DNA from: Streptomyces sp. CHD11
GTDB taxonomy: Bacteria > Actinomycetota > Actinomycetes > Streptomycetales > Streptomycetaceae
Assembly: GCF_018638295.1 (NCBI RefSeq)
Contig: NZ_JABTTS010000029.1
Location: 90,141 to 154,140, forward strand
Length of the DNA stretch: 64,000 nt
Reading direction: 5' to 3'
Shown: positions 8,974 through 17,829 of the stretch, in pieces
Layout of the letters: every line of letters starts with the position of its first letter
Numbering within the stretch: position 1 is the stretch's first letter
Notes under the pieces: model-generated
What the model was told of the DNA's origin: nothing
Databases searched by the model: none
The model's input: only the letters and a program-made list of their open reading frames with translations
Made by a program: the position numbers and the translations under genes

Positions 8974-10002
8974 GTGCACGTGCCCGTGACCACCGTCTTG
9001 AACGGCAGAGGCCGTCTTCTGCTCGTCCTCGCCCTGCTGCTGGCCGTCCTCACCCCGACCGCCCCCGCGCTGGCCGGCGCGGGGGAGCAGGCCGGGGCCG
9101 CCCGTCAGACACCGTCGCGCGGCGCCGAGGTCGTCGACGTCACCCAGGTCGCCGACCGCCAGGTGGATCTGTCCGTCCGCTCCACGGCCCTCGGCGGCCG
9201 GACGGTGAAGGTACGCCTCCTCACCCCCGACGGCTGGAATCCGGACGGCCGCCGGCAACACTGGCCCACCTTCTGGCTGTTGCATGGCTGCTGCGGCGAC
9301 TACACGTCCTGGACCGCCATGACCGACGTGGCGCAGACCGAGAGCCTGCGCGACGTGCTCGTCGTCATGCCCGAGGCCGGCTGGAACGGCTGGTACAGCG
9401 ACTGGTGGAACCACGGCGAGGGCGGCGACCCCGCCTGGGAGACCTTCCACACCGTCGAACTGCGCCACCTCCTGGAGCGCGACTGGGGCGCGAGCCGCAA
9501 CCGCGTCGTCGCCGGCCTGTCGATGGGAGGCCAGGGCGCCCTCCTGTACGCCGCCCGCCACCCCGGCATGTTCAAGGCCACCGCCGCCTACTCCGGCTCC
9601 GCGCACCCGCTCCTCGACGACGAGTCGGTCGACCGCATCCTGGGCCTCTTCGCCGGCCAGGACAACGACCCGCTGCGCGTCTGGGGCGATCCCGTCGCAC
9701 AGCGGCGCATCTGGCGGGCCCACGACCCCGTCCACCTCGCCAAGCGCCTCAAGTCCCTGCCCGTGTACCTGTCCTGCGGCGACGGCACCACCGGGCCCCT
9801 CGACCGGCCGGGCGCCACCAGCGCCCTCGAGGCCGACTTCAACCGCCAGAACCACGCACTGGCCGCCGAGCTGGAGCGCGTCGGCGCGAAACGCGTCACC
9901 ACCCACTTCTACGGCCCCGGCACCCACACCTGGGCCTACTGGCAACGCGAACTGCACGCCTCGCTCCCGATGCTGCTCGGCGCCCTGCGGGTGCGCGGCT
10001 GA
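8974..10002 (+). CDS. Secreted esterase, antigen-85-like alpha/beta hydrolase
   Basis: The GTG start at 8974 lies five bases after GGGAG. The 342-aa protein opens with a signal peptide (RLLLVLALLLAVLTPTAPALA). The hydrolase fold shows the oxyanion loop WLLHGCCGDYTSW, the substrate-loop pattern GWYSDWWNHGEGG, and the nucleophile elbow GLSMGGQGAL near residue 183. A late His is present in GTHTWAYW. This matches the esterase/mycolyltransferase-like family (Esterase_D, antigen 85 group), which in Streptomyces are secreted carboxylesterases. It lies 66 bp after the phosphodiester glycosidase and may share its transcript. Confidence 0.9.
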   Translation: MHVPVTTVLNGRGRLLLVLALLLAVLTPTAPALAGAGEQAGAARQTPSRGAEVVDVTQVADRQVDLSVRSTALGGRTVKVRLLTPDGWNPDGRRQHWPTFWLLHGCCGDYTSWTAMTDVAQTESLRDVLVVMPEAGWNGWYSDWWNHGEGGDPAWETFHTVELRHLLERDWGASRNRVVAGLSMGGQGALLYAARHPGMFKATAAYSGSAHPLLDDESVDRILGLFAGQDNDPLRVWGDPVAQRRIWRAHDPVHLAKRLKSLPVYLSCGDGTTGPLDRPGATSALEADFNRQNHALAAELERVGAKRVTTHFYGPGTHTWAYWQRELHASLPMLLGALRVRG

Positions 10003-10184
10003 CGCGCCCAGACCCACGGCGCGGGCAGGACCGCGCCAACCGTGCCGCCTGCCGACACCGCTGAGGACCCGGACCCGCACGGCGGGGGCGGTCAGCAGTG
10101 GCTGCTGGTCACGCCGTTCGTGCTACCGGAGGACGGCTCCTGACGGCCGGCGCACGCACCACGACCGCGACTCGCCCCCGGTCC

Positions 10185-11090
10185 TCAGCCGACGAGGGCT
10201 TCGGTGATCTGCCGGGAGGTCTGGGCGGCGATCCCGGGGTTGACGGCGGCGTAGGAGGTGTAGGCGTTGAGGCCGGTGGCCAGGGCCCAGCCGCGGCCCC
10301 GCAGCCAGGTGGCCTCGTCGACGCCCAGCGCTTCGCGGAAGACGGCCCGGCTGCGGGCCGTCATCAGGGTGAAGGCGATCATCAGGTCGCGGGCCGGGTC
10401 GCCGACGCCCAGTCCGCCGAAGTCGAGGACGGCGCTGAGCCGTCCCCCGTGGGTCAGCAGGTTGCCGGTGTGGAAGTCGCCGTGGAACCAGACCGGCGGG
10501 CCGTGCCAGAGGGGGGCGTCGAGTGCCGCGTCCCACAGTCGGGTCATCGCCCCGGCATCGAAGACGCCGTCGACCCGGGCGATGGCGGCCCGCGTCGCGG
10601 TGTCCCGGTCGGCCGGCGGACCGCCGGTGAGGTCCTCGGGGAGACGGCCGGCCCCGGTGACCGCCTCGGGCGGGGGGAAGCCCTGCAACGCGGTCAGGAA
10701 CCGCGCCAGTTCGACGGCGGCCGTCGCCGAGTCCGCCAGAGTCTCCACGGTCGCCACCTCCCCGTCCAGCCACCGGGACACCGCCCACGGCCACGGATAG
10801 CCGAAGGCGGGCTCACCCACCCCCACCGGCGCCGGAATCGTCAGCGGCAGATGCGGGGCGAGCAGGGGCAGCCACCGTGACTCCTTCCTGGCCTGCCCGA
10901 TCGCCCCGGCGTGACGGGGCAGCCGCACGGCCAGTTCGTCGCCCAGCCGGTAGATCACATGATCCAGGCCGGCCGGGTCGAGCAGCTCCAGCGGCAGCGC
11001 CGCCCACTGCGGAAACTGCGCGTCCACCAGACGCCTGGCCAGCGCGGCGTCGATCGCGGGGCGGGTCTCCAGGGCTTCGCTGGATGCCAA
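10185..11090 (-). CDS. Aminoglycoside phosphotransferase family protein
   Basis: Kinase-like phosphotransferase of about 301 aa. It carries the catalytic loop WFHGDFHTGNLL (Brenner motif, His-Gly-Asp...Asn) and the metal-binding VLDFGGLGVGDPARD, both in the C-terminal half and diagnostic of the APH/choline kinase family. The start chosen is a TTG at 11090, five bases after a clean AGGAG (11100-11096). The open frame extends to 11207, but that extension is Arg/Ser-rich and non-coding in character. Substrates in this family range from aminoglycosides to small metabolites, so resistance should not be assumed. It converges on the esterase gene. Confidence 0.85.
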   Translation of the reverse strand: MASSEALETRPAIDAALARRLVDAQFPQWAALPLELLDPAGLDHVIYRLGDELAVRLPRHAGAIGQARKESRWLPLLAPHLPLTIPAPVGVGEPAFGYPWPWAVSRWLDGEVATVETLADSATAAVELARFLTALQGFPPPEAVTGAGRLPEDLTGGPPADRDTATRAAIARVDGVFDAGAMTRLWDAALDAPLWHGPPVWFHGDFHTGNLLTHGGRLSAVLDFGGLGVGDPARDLMIAFTLMTARSRAVFREALGVDEATWLRGRGWALATGLNAYTSYAAVNPGIAAQTSRQITEALVG

Positions 11091-11340
11091 GGCAGCTCCT
11101 GATGTCGGCCCGCTCCGGACGGCGGACGGCCATGACCCATCACACCGAGCGGACCGGCGCCCTGTCGACCGGTTTTCGCGACGCACGGTGGTTCTCGACC
11201 GAATCATCCGTGTCCGCCGGGAACTTCACCTGTCTGCCTGTCCTGCCTCGACCGGTCGCCCCGCGAGTCCCGGCCAGGCTCGTGCCGGTGCGGCGGAGAC
11301 CGGCTGTGCGCCGGTCCCCGCCGCGGTGCTTTCGGGTGTG

Positions 11341-14136
11341 TCAGCTGTACGGGATGACCAGCACGGACCTGTCGGTGCCCGTCTGGAGCTTCGAGGTGCC
11401 GTTGCCGATGGCGTTCCACACCTCGAGGCGAACGGTGCCGCCGTCGAGGTTGCCCGGGGTGCCCGTGGACGCCTTGAGACCGCGCGCCTGCGTGTACTCC
11501 TCCCATCCGGTGACCGGGTCGGTCGCGAAGTAGTGGTACGTCTCGGTCCGGTCGAAGCTGCCGTCGCCGGTGAAGTCGTAGCTGATCCGGGCCTGCTGGC
11601 CCAGCCCGACCGTGCTGCCCGCGTCCACCTGGAGCCGGAAGGCGGTCTGCGCGCCCGGGGCGAGCGTGCCGTTCACTCCGCGGATCTCGTAGACGAGGGG
11701 CTGGTACGGGGTGCCGTCACGGTTGGCGCCGCCGGCGGAGGCGAGGGTGTCGCTGCCCGCCGCGCCGCCCGTCGCGGTGGTCAGGACGCCACCACCGCGG
11801 AGCTGGAAGGTGTTCCCGGTCGGCGGGTCCGGGTCCGGGTCCGGGTCGGGGTCGGGGCCCGGGTCCGTGGACCCGCTTCCGGTGCCGGTCGCGGTGGAAC
11901 GGGCCGGTACGGACAGGGTCTTGCCGTCGGAGAAGGTCACGGTGCGGGCCGTGGCGGCGTGGTTGTGGGCCGCGTAGGTCCGGGTCGTGCCCTTGGTGAA
12001 GACGGCGGAGGTGGGGATGTCACCGGTCACGGTGGCGTCCGGTGCGCCGAGGGTGTCGAGGGTGGTGAGCCAGTGGTAGGTGTGCGCCTTCGACTCGCCC
12101 TCCTCCGGTGTGTAGCCCGCGTGGCCCGCGTCCCACTTCGCCTTGGCCGCGGCAGGGTCGGCGAAGGACTCGAACTCCCAGAGGAGATCGCGCCATTCGA
12201 CGGCCGGACCGCCGTTCTCCCGCTCCATCTCGGCGATGTTGCGCCGGACGGCGGCCTTCTCGCCGCCGAGGTGGAGCGAACCACCGGTCACGGGGAGGAC
12301 GTTGATGCCGTGGATCTCCTCGGGGTTGGCCGTCCACCAGGTGGCGTAGGCGGCGCCGCTGCCCCACACCATGCCGGCGGTGTCGTGACGGAACGAGGAC
12401 GGGAAGACCTGCTCGTCGGCGTCGAACCAGTACTGGGCGATCGACTCCGACTCGGTGGTCAGCAGGAACGTACCGAGGTCACGCAGCGAGGTGTCGCCGG
12501 TGGCGGACCCCCACAGGATGAGGGCGGTGCTCAGGTTGGTGGACTCGGAGGAGGACTCCTGGTTGTTGCCGGCGGCGAAGCCCTGGTGCCCGGAGGCCCA
12601 GCCGTGGCCCGCGTAGACGTCGAAGCCGCGCAGGAAGGGGTAGGCGGAGTCGGTACGGCTGGGGTTGACGGTGTCCCGCACGAGGGTCTTGACCATGCCG
12701 CCCCAGGCGGACTCGGCGGCCCACGCCTGGTCGTACTGGGCGACGATCGCCGCCGCGAAGACGTAGTAGCCGTAGTGGAAGTGGTGGTCGTTCAGTTCGG
12801 TGTCACTGCCGTAGGAGGCGGGGTAGCCGGTGAGCGTCTTCCAGTCCTTGTCGTAGCTGAACTCGCTGGCGCCGCCCGCCGTGAACCACTCCTGGAGCTT
12901 GCCCTTCATCAGGCCGAGCATCCGGTCGCGGACGGCGGTCTCACCGATCTGGTCGGCCACCGGCACGAGTTGGGCGAGGCGGCCGAGGGCCTTGCCGGTC
13001 CAGTACGTGTCGGAGGCGCCGGAGAAGGGGTCGGAGGCGTTCACGACCTCGTTCAGGTAGCCGCGCAGCCGGGCGGTGTCCACGCCGTTCGACCTGGGCA
13101 GCGCGGGAAGCGCCGCCGCCGCCTTCTGGCTGGTGGTGAAGGAGGCCGACTCGCGGACCTTCATGGTGCCGCGCGGTGAGACGTAGGTGTAGGAGGTGAG
13201 GGGGTCCGTGGTGTGCAGCCACTGGTGGCGGTAGAGGGCCTGGAGCGTGCCCCGCTCGGTGCCTTCCTTCGCCTCGGTGGTGAGCGTGTAGGTGGCCCCG
13301 ACGGTGCCCCCGGTGTAGTTCCAGGACACCTTGGAGCCGGTGACGAAGCTGTAGGCGTACTTCTTGAACGTCGCCAGCGCGTCCGTGGAGGGCAGCACGG
13401 CGACGGAGAAGTAGTCCTTGGAACCGAGACCCGCGGTGACGGTGGATCCGGCGACGTTCCAGTCGCTGCCGGTCGGCGCGAAGAGGGCGTAGTGGTGCCC
13501 GGCGACGGTGATGCCGAGGACGTTGCCCTGGTCGGCGAAGACGGCAGGGGTGCCGGCGGTGGTGATCTGGGCGTTGCCGCCGGAGCCCTTGGCGTATACG
13601 AACGGCGAGCCGTGGCCGATGGTGGTGCGCAGGGTGCGGGCGCCGTCGGACCAGTAGGGGGTGACCGTCCAGTCGGACCAGTCGTCGGCCTTGGTGTCGG
13701 GGGAGTTGAGGCCGGTCAGTCCGATGGTGAGGTCGCGCTTGTGGGCGTACTCGTACTGGCGGCCCTCACCGACGATCGCGGGTGTCGTCGGGTAGCCGAC
13801 GTCGAGCCCGCCGGCCGTGGCCTGGTAGGTGAGGGGGTGGCCGTACATGGGGGTCGAGTACGGGTTGTCGCCGTAGCGCTGGAAGGCCAGGGAGGACCAC
13901 CAGTCGTTGGTGGGCACCGGCCGGTCCTTGGCGGCGGCGGTCACCTTGGGGGTGACCGGCGCTCCGGTGTTGGTGGTGGGGCCCGACGTGCCGGGGGGCC
14001 GCGTGTCGGAGTAACTGCCGTTGCCCACAGGAATGGTGGCGGCGGCCGCCGGTGCGGCGGCCGGGCCGAGGCCGACGGCGGCGAGGGCTGAAGCCAGCAG
14101 CAGAACGGTTGCCGGTCTGGTGCGTGGGGATGGCAT
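11341..14136 (-). CDS. Secreted GH81 endo-beta-1,3-glucanase with CBM56
   Basis: This 931-aa secreted enzyme has an N-terminal signal (TVLLLASALAAVGLGPAAAP). The large catalytic part begins near residue 65 (PVPTNDWWSSLAFQRYG) and contains GNNQESSSESTNL near residues 518-530, the conserved glutamate region of glycoside hydrolase family 81. A Pro-Asp repeat linker lies near residue 765. The remaining 160 residues (FQLRGGGVLTTATGG...) match a CBM56 beta-1,3-glucan-binding module. It probably degrades laminarin or fungal wall glucan outside the cell. A perfect 18-bp palindrome 31 bp upstream of the ATG suggests control by a LacI-type repressor. Confidence 0.92.
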   Translation of the reverse strand: MPSPRTRPATVLLLASALAAVGLGPAAAPAAAATIPVGNGSYSDTRPPGTSGPTTNTGAPVTPKVTAAAKDRPVPTNDWWSSLAFQRYGDNPYSTPMYGHPLTYQATAGGLDVGYPTTPAIVGEGRQYEYAHKRDLTIGLTGLNSPDTKADDWSDWTVTPYWSDGARTLRTTIGHGSPFVYAKGSGGNAQITTAGTPAVFADQGNVLGITVAGHHYALFAPTGSDWNVAGSTVTAGLGSKDYFSVAVLPSTDALATFKKYAYSFVTGSKVSWNYTGGTVGATYTLTTEAKEGTERGTLQALYRHQWLHTTDPLTSYTYVSPRGTMKVRESASFTTSQKAAAALPALPRSNGVDTARLRGYLNEVVNASDPFSGASDTYWTGKALGRLAQLVPVADQIGETAVRDRMLGLMKGKLQEWFTAGGASEFSYDKDWKTLTGYPASYGSDTELNDHHFHYGYYVFAAAIVAQYDQAWAAESAWGGMVKTLVRDTVNPSRTDSAYPFLRGFDVYAGHGWASGHQGFAAGNNQESSSESTNLSTALILWGSATGDTSLRDLGTFLLTTESESIAQYWFDADEQVFPSSFRHDTAGMVWGSGAAYATWWTANPEEIHGINVLPVTGGSLHLGGEKAAVRRNIAEMERENGGPAVEWRDLLWEFESFADPAAAKAKWDAGHAGYTPEEGESKAHTYHWLTTLDTLGAPDATVTGDIPTSAVFTKGTTRTYAAHNHAATARTVTFSDGKTLSVPARSTATGTGSGSTDPGPDPDPDPDPDPPTGNTFQLRGGGVLTTATGGAAGSDTLASAGGANRDGTPYQPLVYEIRGVNGTLAPGAQTAFRLQVDAGSTVGLGQQARISYDFTGDGSFDRTETYHYFATDPVTGWEEYTQARGLKASTGTPGNLDGGTVRLEVWNAIGNGTSKLQTGTDRSVLVIPYS

Positions 14137-14166
14137 ACGTCACCTCAAGTCGTGACAGGGGGAGAC

Positions 14167-14184
14167 TCTGAGAGCGCTCTCAGA
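14167..14184. promoter_or_regulatory. LacI-family-type operator upstream of the GH81 glucanase
   Basis: TCTGAGAGCGCTCTCAGA is a perfect 18-bp inverted repeat centred on the CG/GC step, 31-48 bp upstream of the glucanase ATG. It has the same form as the GAGCGCTC-core sites bound by LacI-family sugar regulators such as CebR in Streptomyces. Which repressor binds is not shown; no LacI gene lies nearby in this window. Confidence 0.75.
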
Positions 14185-14632
14185 TGGCCGGAACGTAAAG
14201 CCCATGTAATGCACGTGTCAATGGCTTGAACACAACAGGCCCTGCCGAGCCCGCAATTCGTCATGTCTTCGATGCTCGCCCGAGCCGGTGCGGCGGGCCA
14301 CAGGGAGGAGTGAGGGAGAGCCGGTGGGCAGGCGGATCCGGGCCCTTCCCGGCGTGATCGTGGGCTACGCCCCTGGTCGACGTTCCGCTCCGGCCCCGGT
14401 CCCGGCCCCCGCCCCGGCCGACGCCGCGGAGTTCGGCCGCCGCCCGGGTGTCACGTTGTCCCGATTGCTTCACGGTGCTGTTCCGTTAGGGACCCGGTGG
14501 CGCACGCGCCGCGGGATCCCGGTTAACGTTCCTGGCCGCAGGGTCGTGCTCCCATGCGTCCGGATGTCCGGTGCGGCGGGGGAGCCTCCCTGTTTCATGT
14601 TCCCACTCTGACGAATCACGGGGGTACGGCGA
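14185..14632. other. Divergent intergenic region, no gene seen
   Basis: About 450 bases between the glucanase operator and the PQQ-propeller gene. Frames here are short or have no coding character. It should hold the two divergent promoters, but I could not pick convincing -35/-10 pairs. A C-rich pyrimidine stretch lies near 14395-14420. Confidence 0.5.
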
Positions 14633-15916
14633 ATGGCCATGTCGGACAGCAAGTCGGACGGCGGATCGTTCAGGTCGCCGGGGACGCCCCGGACCACATC
14701 CCGCCGGCGCCTGCTGAGGCTGGCCGGGGGAGGTCTCGCGCTGGCCGCCCTGACCGCCGGCACGGTCGGCTGCGACGACGAAGCGGCGGACACCAAGGAC
14801 CCGGCAAGCAGCGGCGGTACGACGCCGGACGGCGGCGACAAGGGCGGCTCCGGCGGCGGTGGCGCCGACAAGAAGGGCGGAGCCCCGAAGCCGCTGTGGA
14901 CGGAGACGACCTCGGCCGAGACCTTCGGGGACAATGACGAACTCGTCGTCGCCGGGGGCGTCGTGATCGCCAGCGGCACCCCGCTCGACGCTCTTGACGC
15001 CGGGACGGGCAAGCAGAAGTGGTCCCTGCCGGGCGGCGTGGTCCCCGGCGCGCCCCTGCTGCTCAGCGAGGACACGCTGTACCTGGCCGGCAGCCAGTAC
15101 GACGGCAGCGTCACCGGATACGACCCGGCCTCCGGCAAGGAGACCTGGCGCAGCCGCCTGGGCAAGGGCTACCGGCAGCCGAGGCCGATCGCGGTGGACG
15201 AGACGCAGGTGTACGTCATCGCCGAGATCCTGGAGGACGACGGGTCGTCCACGACCAACGTCATCGCGGCCCTCGACAGCACCACCGGCAGGATCGCCTG
15301 GAAGGAACAGCGCGACGTCGGCACCATGCAGAGCGGCATCCACGCCGCCGTCCGCGGCCGCCGGCTCGTCTACACCGACTTCAAGAAGAACCTCACCGTC
15401 CGCGACACGGCCACCGGCCGGCAGGTATGGACGCACAAGACGACCAAGACGAACTACGGCTTCTTCGCCGTCCACCAGGATCTGGTGATCGTCCCGCAGG
15501 GGCAGCGGCTCCAGGCCTTCACCCTGTCCGACGGCAAGGAGAAGTGGTCCCTGGAGACAGCGGACCTCACGCTCTTCAAGGAGCCGGCCGTGGTGGAGGA
15601 CGTGCTCTACATCGCCGACAGCGCCAGGACGGTGCGGGCCGTCGACCCGGTCACCGGCAAGGAACTCTGGCAGTCCAAGGCCCTCGCCGACGCGGGACTC
15701 CAGGTGCCGCGCCAGTACGTCAAGGCGGGCGACACCCTCTACGGCGCCACGGACCTGGACCCGAAGGGCGGCATCATCGCCATGGACGCGAAGACCGGCG
15801 CCGTGCGCTGGACCTTCAACGACGGCACCGGCGACCACCACGCCTGGCTGGTGGCCACCGACGGCAAGCACGTCTTCGCCCTGCACGGCAACAAGCTGCA
15901 CGCACTCCCGGTCTGA
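14633..15916 (+). CDS. PQQ-like beta-propeller lipoprotein
   Basis: This 427-aa protein starts at the ATG at 14633, eight bases after a GGGGG ribosome site; an in-frame ATG two codons later is possible. Near residue 24 there is a twin-Arg region (SRRRLLRLAGGG) and a hydrophobic stretch ending in TAGTVGC, which reads as a Tat-dependent lipobox. A Gly/Asp-rich linker follows, then repeated propeller blades of the type DAGTGKQKWSL, DPASGKETW, DPVTGKELW and DAKTGAVRW, characteristic of PQQ-like repeat proteins. Such proteins are usually extracytoplasmic scaffolds. No enzyme residues are apparent, so a binding role is the safest reading. Confidence 0.85.
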   Translation: MAMSDSKSDGGSFRSPGTPRTTSRRRLLRLAGGGLALAALTAGTVGCDDEAADTKDPASSGGTTPDGGDKGGSGGGGADKKGGAPKPLWTETTSAETFGDNDELVVAGGVVIASGTPLDALDAGTGKQKWSLPGGVVPGAPLLLSEDTLYLAGSQYDGSVTGYDPASGKETWRSRLGKGYRQPRPIAVDETQVYVIAEILEDDGSSTTNVIAALDSTTGRIAWKEQRDVGTMQSGIHAAVRGRRLVYTDFKKNLTVRDTATGRQVWTHKTTKTNYGFFAVHQDLVIVPQGQRLQAFTLSDGKEKWSLETADLTLFKEPAVVEDVLYIADSARTVRAVDPVTGKELWQSKALADAGLQVPRQYVKAGDTLYGATDLDPKGGIIAMDAKTGAVRWTFNDGTGDHHAWLVATDGKHVFALHGNKLHALPV

Positions 15917-15923
15917 CGCACAC

Positions 15924-15947
15924 GCCGACCGCCCGCAGGCGGTCGGC
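15924..15947 (+). terminator. Hairpin terminator after the PQQ-propeller gene
   Basis: GCCGACCGCC, a four-base loop CGCA, then GGCGGTCGGC form a perfect 10-bp stem starting 8 bp after the stop codon. No T tract follows, which is common for Streptomyces terminators. Confidence 0.75.
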
Positions 15948-16092
15948 GCCCCGCGAACCGACCACCTGCCGCCGGCGCCCGGGCAGCGCGATCACAACGG
16001 ACTCGCACTGCCCGGGGACGTCCACGTCAACGGCGGCCCCGCGCCTTCGGCCGTCCGCCCGGTGAGCGGGGGCCGGTCTCCGTTGCGCGGTG

Positions 16093-16448
16093 TCAGTAGT
16101 GGTCGACCGTTTCTCCCTCGGGCACCCGGTAGCAACGGGACGTGACGTTGATCCCCAGGCTCGGTTCCGTGTCCCCGGAGTGCTGAACGATCCAGAGGCT
16201 GACCTTCTTCCGGTCAGGTCGGCGACCAGGTCGAGCGCCTGGTTCGGGCCGGCCTTTGCGTCCGCGCGACGACGCAGTCAGCAACGGCCGACTGAACCGT
16301 CCTGCGTCGTCGGACAGTTCATGGCACGTGACACGACACCATGCGGGGCGGCGTCGAAGACCGCGGTTGGCGACGCCTCATCGGGATCCGGCTGCGTCCA
16401 CGAGTCACGGCTCTGGCACACATTCGTGAAGCGGTGACTGGTCCTCAT
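16093..16448 (-). pseudogene. Decayed small protein gene, in-frame stop plus frameshift
   Basis: An ATG at 16448 overlaps the stop of the small membrane protein gene (ATGA) and opens MRTSHRFTNVCQSRDSWTQP. The frame reaches a TGA after DGSVGRC, but coding-like sequence continues in the same frame past that stop (ADAKAGPNQALDLVADLTG). Then, after a frame change near 16215, it continues as KKVSLWIVQHSGDTEPSLGI and ends SRCYRVPEGETVDHY at a stop at 16093. Joined together this reads as one protein of about 118 residues with one nonsense mutation and one indel. I do not recognise the family. Confidence 0.55.
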
Positions 16449-16678
16449 CTGGAAGAAGTCTGCGAGGCGGCCCAGGTGCCTACTGCTCCGCCCAGGGCCG
16501 GCCCAGCGCATATCGCGATCGCGACGGGGACAGGAAGCGAGAGGTCCCAGATGATCACGGCGGTGATCACCATGCCCAGCCACAGCATTTGCACCATCGT
16601 GGCAGTAGTCACTTTGCGCCGGGTACTCCACTCACGGGTTGCCAACAGCGCTCGCATACGTCCCTTTCGCATCCGCAT
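16445..16678 (-). CDS. Small membrane protein, possibly truncated at its start
   Basis: A frame of up to 77 aa with two hydrophobic segments: MVQMLWLGMVITAVIIWDL and LPVPVAIAICAGPALGGAVG. Its stop overlaps the ATG of the decayed gene downstream, which supports it as a former two-gene operon. The 5' part overlaps the transposase remnant in another frame, and the first 20 residues are Arg-rich, so the true start may be an internal GTG or ATG or may have been lost. Function unknown. Confidence 0.5.
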   Translation of the reverse strand: MRMRKGRMRALLATREWSTRRKVTTATMVQMLWLGMVITAVIIWDLSLPVPVAIAICAGPALGGAVGTWAASQTSSR

Positions 16679-16839
16679 CCATCGACCAGAACCGTGCCGT
16701 AGACGCGGCCCTTGCGCGTCGCGTACTCATCGACGCCTACCACCGTGGGGGCAGGCTTACATGGCACTGACCCTCCGTGCACGGTCGTTCGCGGTCGGTC
16801 AGGTCGCACGTCGTCGGGTCCGCCGCGATCACGGCGCAC
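16609..16839 (-). mobile_element. ISL3-family transposase remnant
   Basis: The frame contains TVVGVDEYATRKGRVYGTVL (about 16684-16746), which matches the first catalytic-Asp region of ISL3-family transposases, usually of the form VIGVDDFALRRGHxYGTV. Only some 70 residues remain. Downstream residues lose similarity, and neither a full DDE domain nor clear terminal inverted repeats are visible. This is a dead fragment that probably helped disrupt the neighbouring genes. Confidence 0.6.
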
Positions 16840-16908
16840 CCGACGACTCGACCGTCACGGCCATTGCCCGCCGGACCGGCCCTCACCCGCCCGTCGGCAC
16901 AACGGACA

Positions 16909-17670
16909 TCACCTCACCACGACATAGTCCCCGGACGACGTCGACGGCCCGGTGGTGGTGTTGCCGTAGTACGCCCAGCGCCACGTACCCGTCCTGGAGG
17001 CCTTCACGGTCGTCCTGAGGTTGCCCGAGCCGTTCGCGTACACCTTCTTCACCGTGGTGTAGGCGGCGGTGCCGGCAGGCTTGAACTGCAGGCTCACCAG
17101 GCGGCCTCCGTAGGAGACGTACTTCCTGGTCTCCCAGTTGGCCCGCGTGACCTTTCCGGTCACGGTGATGGTCCTGCCCTTGGACACCGGTTCGGGCGAG
17201 GCGTTGACGGTCAGGCGGGAGTGGCGCTTGACGAGGACCGTCAGACCCTTGTCGTCGGCGTCACCGCCGCCGCCCTTGAAGTACACCTCGGCCCCGACCC
17301 TCCATGCCCCGGCCTCGCTGTTGCGCATGTCCCACACGCTCGGGTCGAAGTACATCGTCTCGTTGAAGTCGCAGACGCCCGAGCTCACCTTGATGCAGTC
17401 GCTCGTCTCGATGGCGTGCCACAGCCGATCCGCACCACGCCTGTACAGGAACACCGCCGGCCACTTCCACTTGTGCGTGGTCGCCATCCGGAAGGAGGCG
17501 GGCACCGCGACCTCCTTCGACACCCCGATCACGATCGGCTTGCCGTTGTTCACCTGGACACGGCTGAACGAGACCCCGCCCTCGGCCGCCCCGGCCGGCA
17601 CCGCGGCCACGGCCGTGAACACCGCCGCCGCACCACCGGCCACCACGAGTCTCCAGAACTGCTTCCCCAC
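16909..17670 (-). CDS. Secreted protein with Ig-like C-terminal domain
   Basis: A GTG start at 17670, five bases after AGGGG, yields a 253-aa precursor. Its signal peptide is FWRLVVAGGAAAVFTAVAAVPAGAA (split here only in description: FWRLVVAGG, AAAVFTAV, AAVPAGAA). The open frame extends to 17805, but that would mask the signal. The mature part has beta-rich segments, two Cys in DCIKVSSGVCDF and a stretch AGAWRVGAEVYFKG. A C-terminal Ig/filamin-like domain follows (SRLTVNASPEPVSKGRTITV...TGTWRWAYYG). It resembles common Streptomyces secreted proteins of unknown function. The product is probably extracellular, with a binding or structural role. Confidence 0.75.
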   Translation of the reverse strand: MGKQFWRLVVAGGAAAVFTAVAAVPAGAAEGGVSFSRVQVNNGKPIVIGVSKEVAVPASFRMATTHKWKWPAVFLYRRGADRLWHAIETSDCIKVSSGVCDFNETMYFDPSVWDMRNSEAGAWRVGAEVYFKGGGGDADDKGLTVLVKRHSRLTVNASPEPVSKGRTITVTGKVTRANWETRKYVSYGGRLVSLQFKPAGTAAYTTVKKVYANGSGNLRTTVKASRTGTWRWAYYGNTTTGPSTSSGDYVVVR

Positions 17671-17829
17671 CTGATCCCCTGTCTCCGTACGGAAAGGCAC
17701 CGAGGGTTCATCCCCCGGCGCCTTACAGACGGCCGACGTCCGCACGGGGTTGTACACCCGCGCATCACAACAGGGCGTCAGATGATCAGCGGTGGCAGCC
17801 GTCACCCTCGCGTCGCGCCGTCCCGTACG

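Noticed and set aside
7090..10080. A 996-codon minus-strand frame opposite the glycosidase and esterase genes
   Set aside because: Gly/Val/Asp-rich low-information translation without motifs; the plus-strand genes have signal peptides and catalytic motifs.
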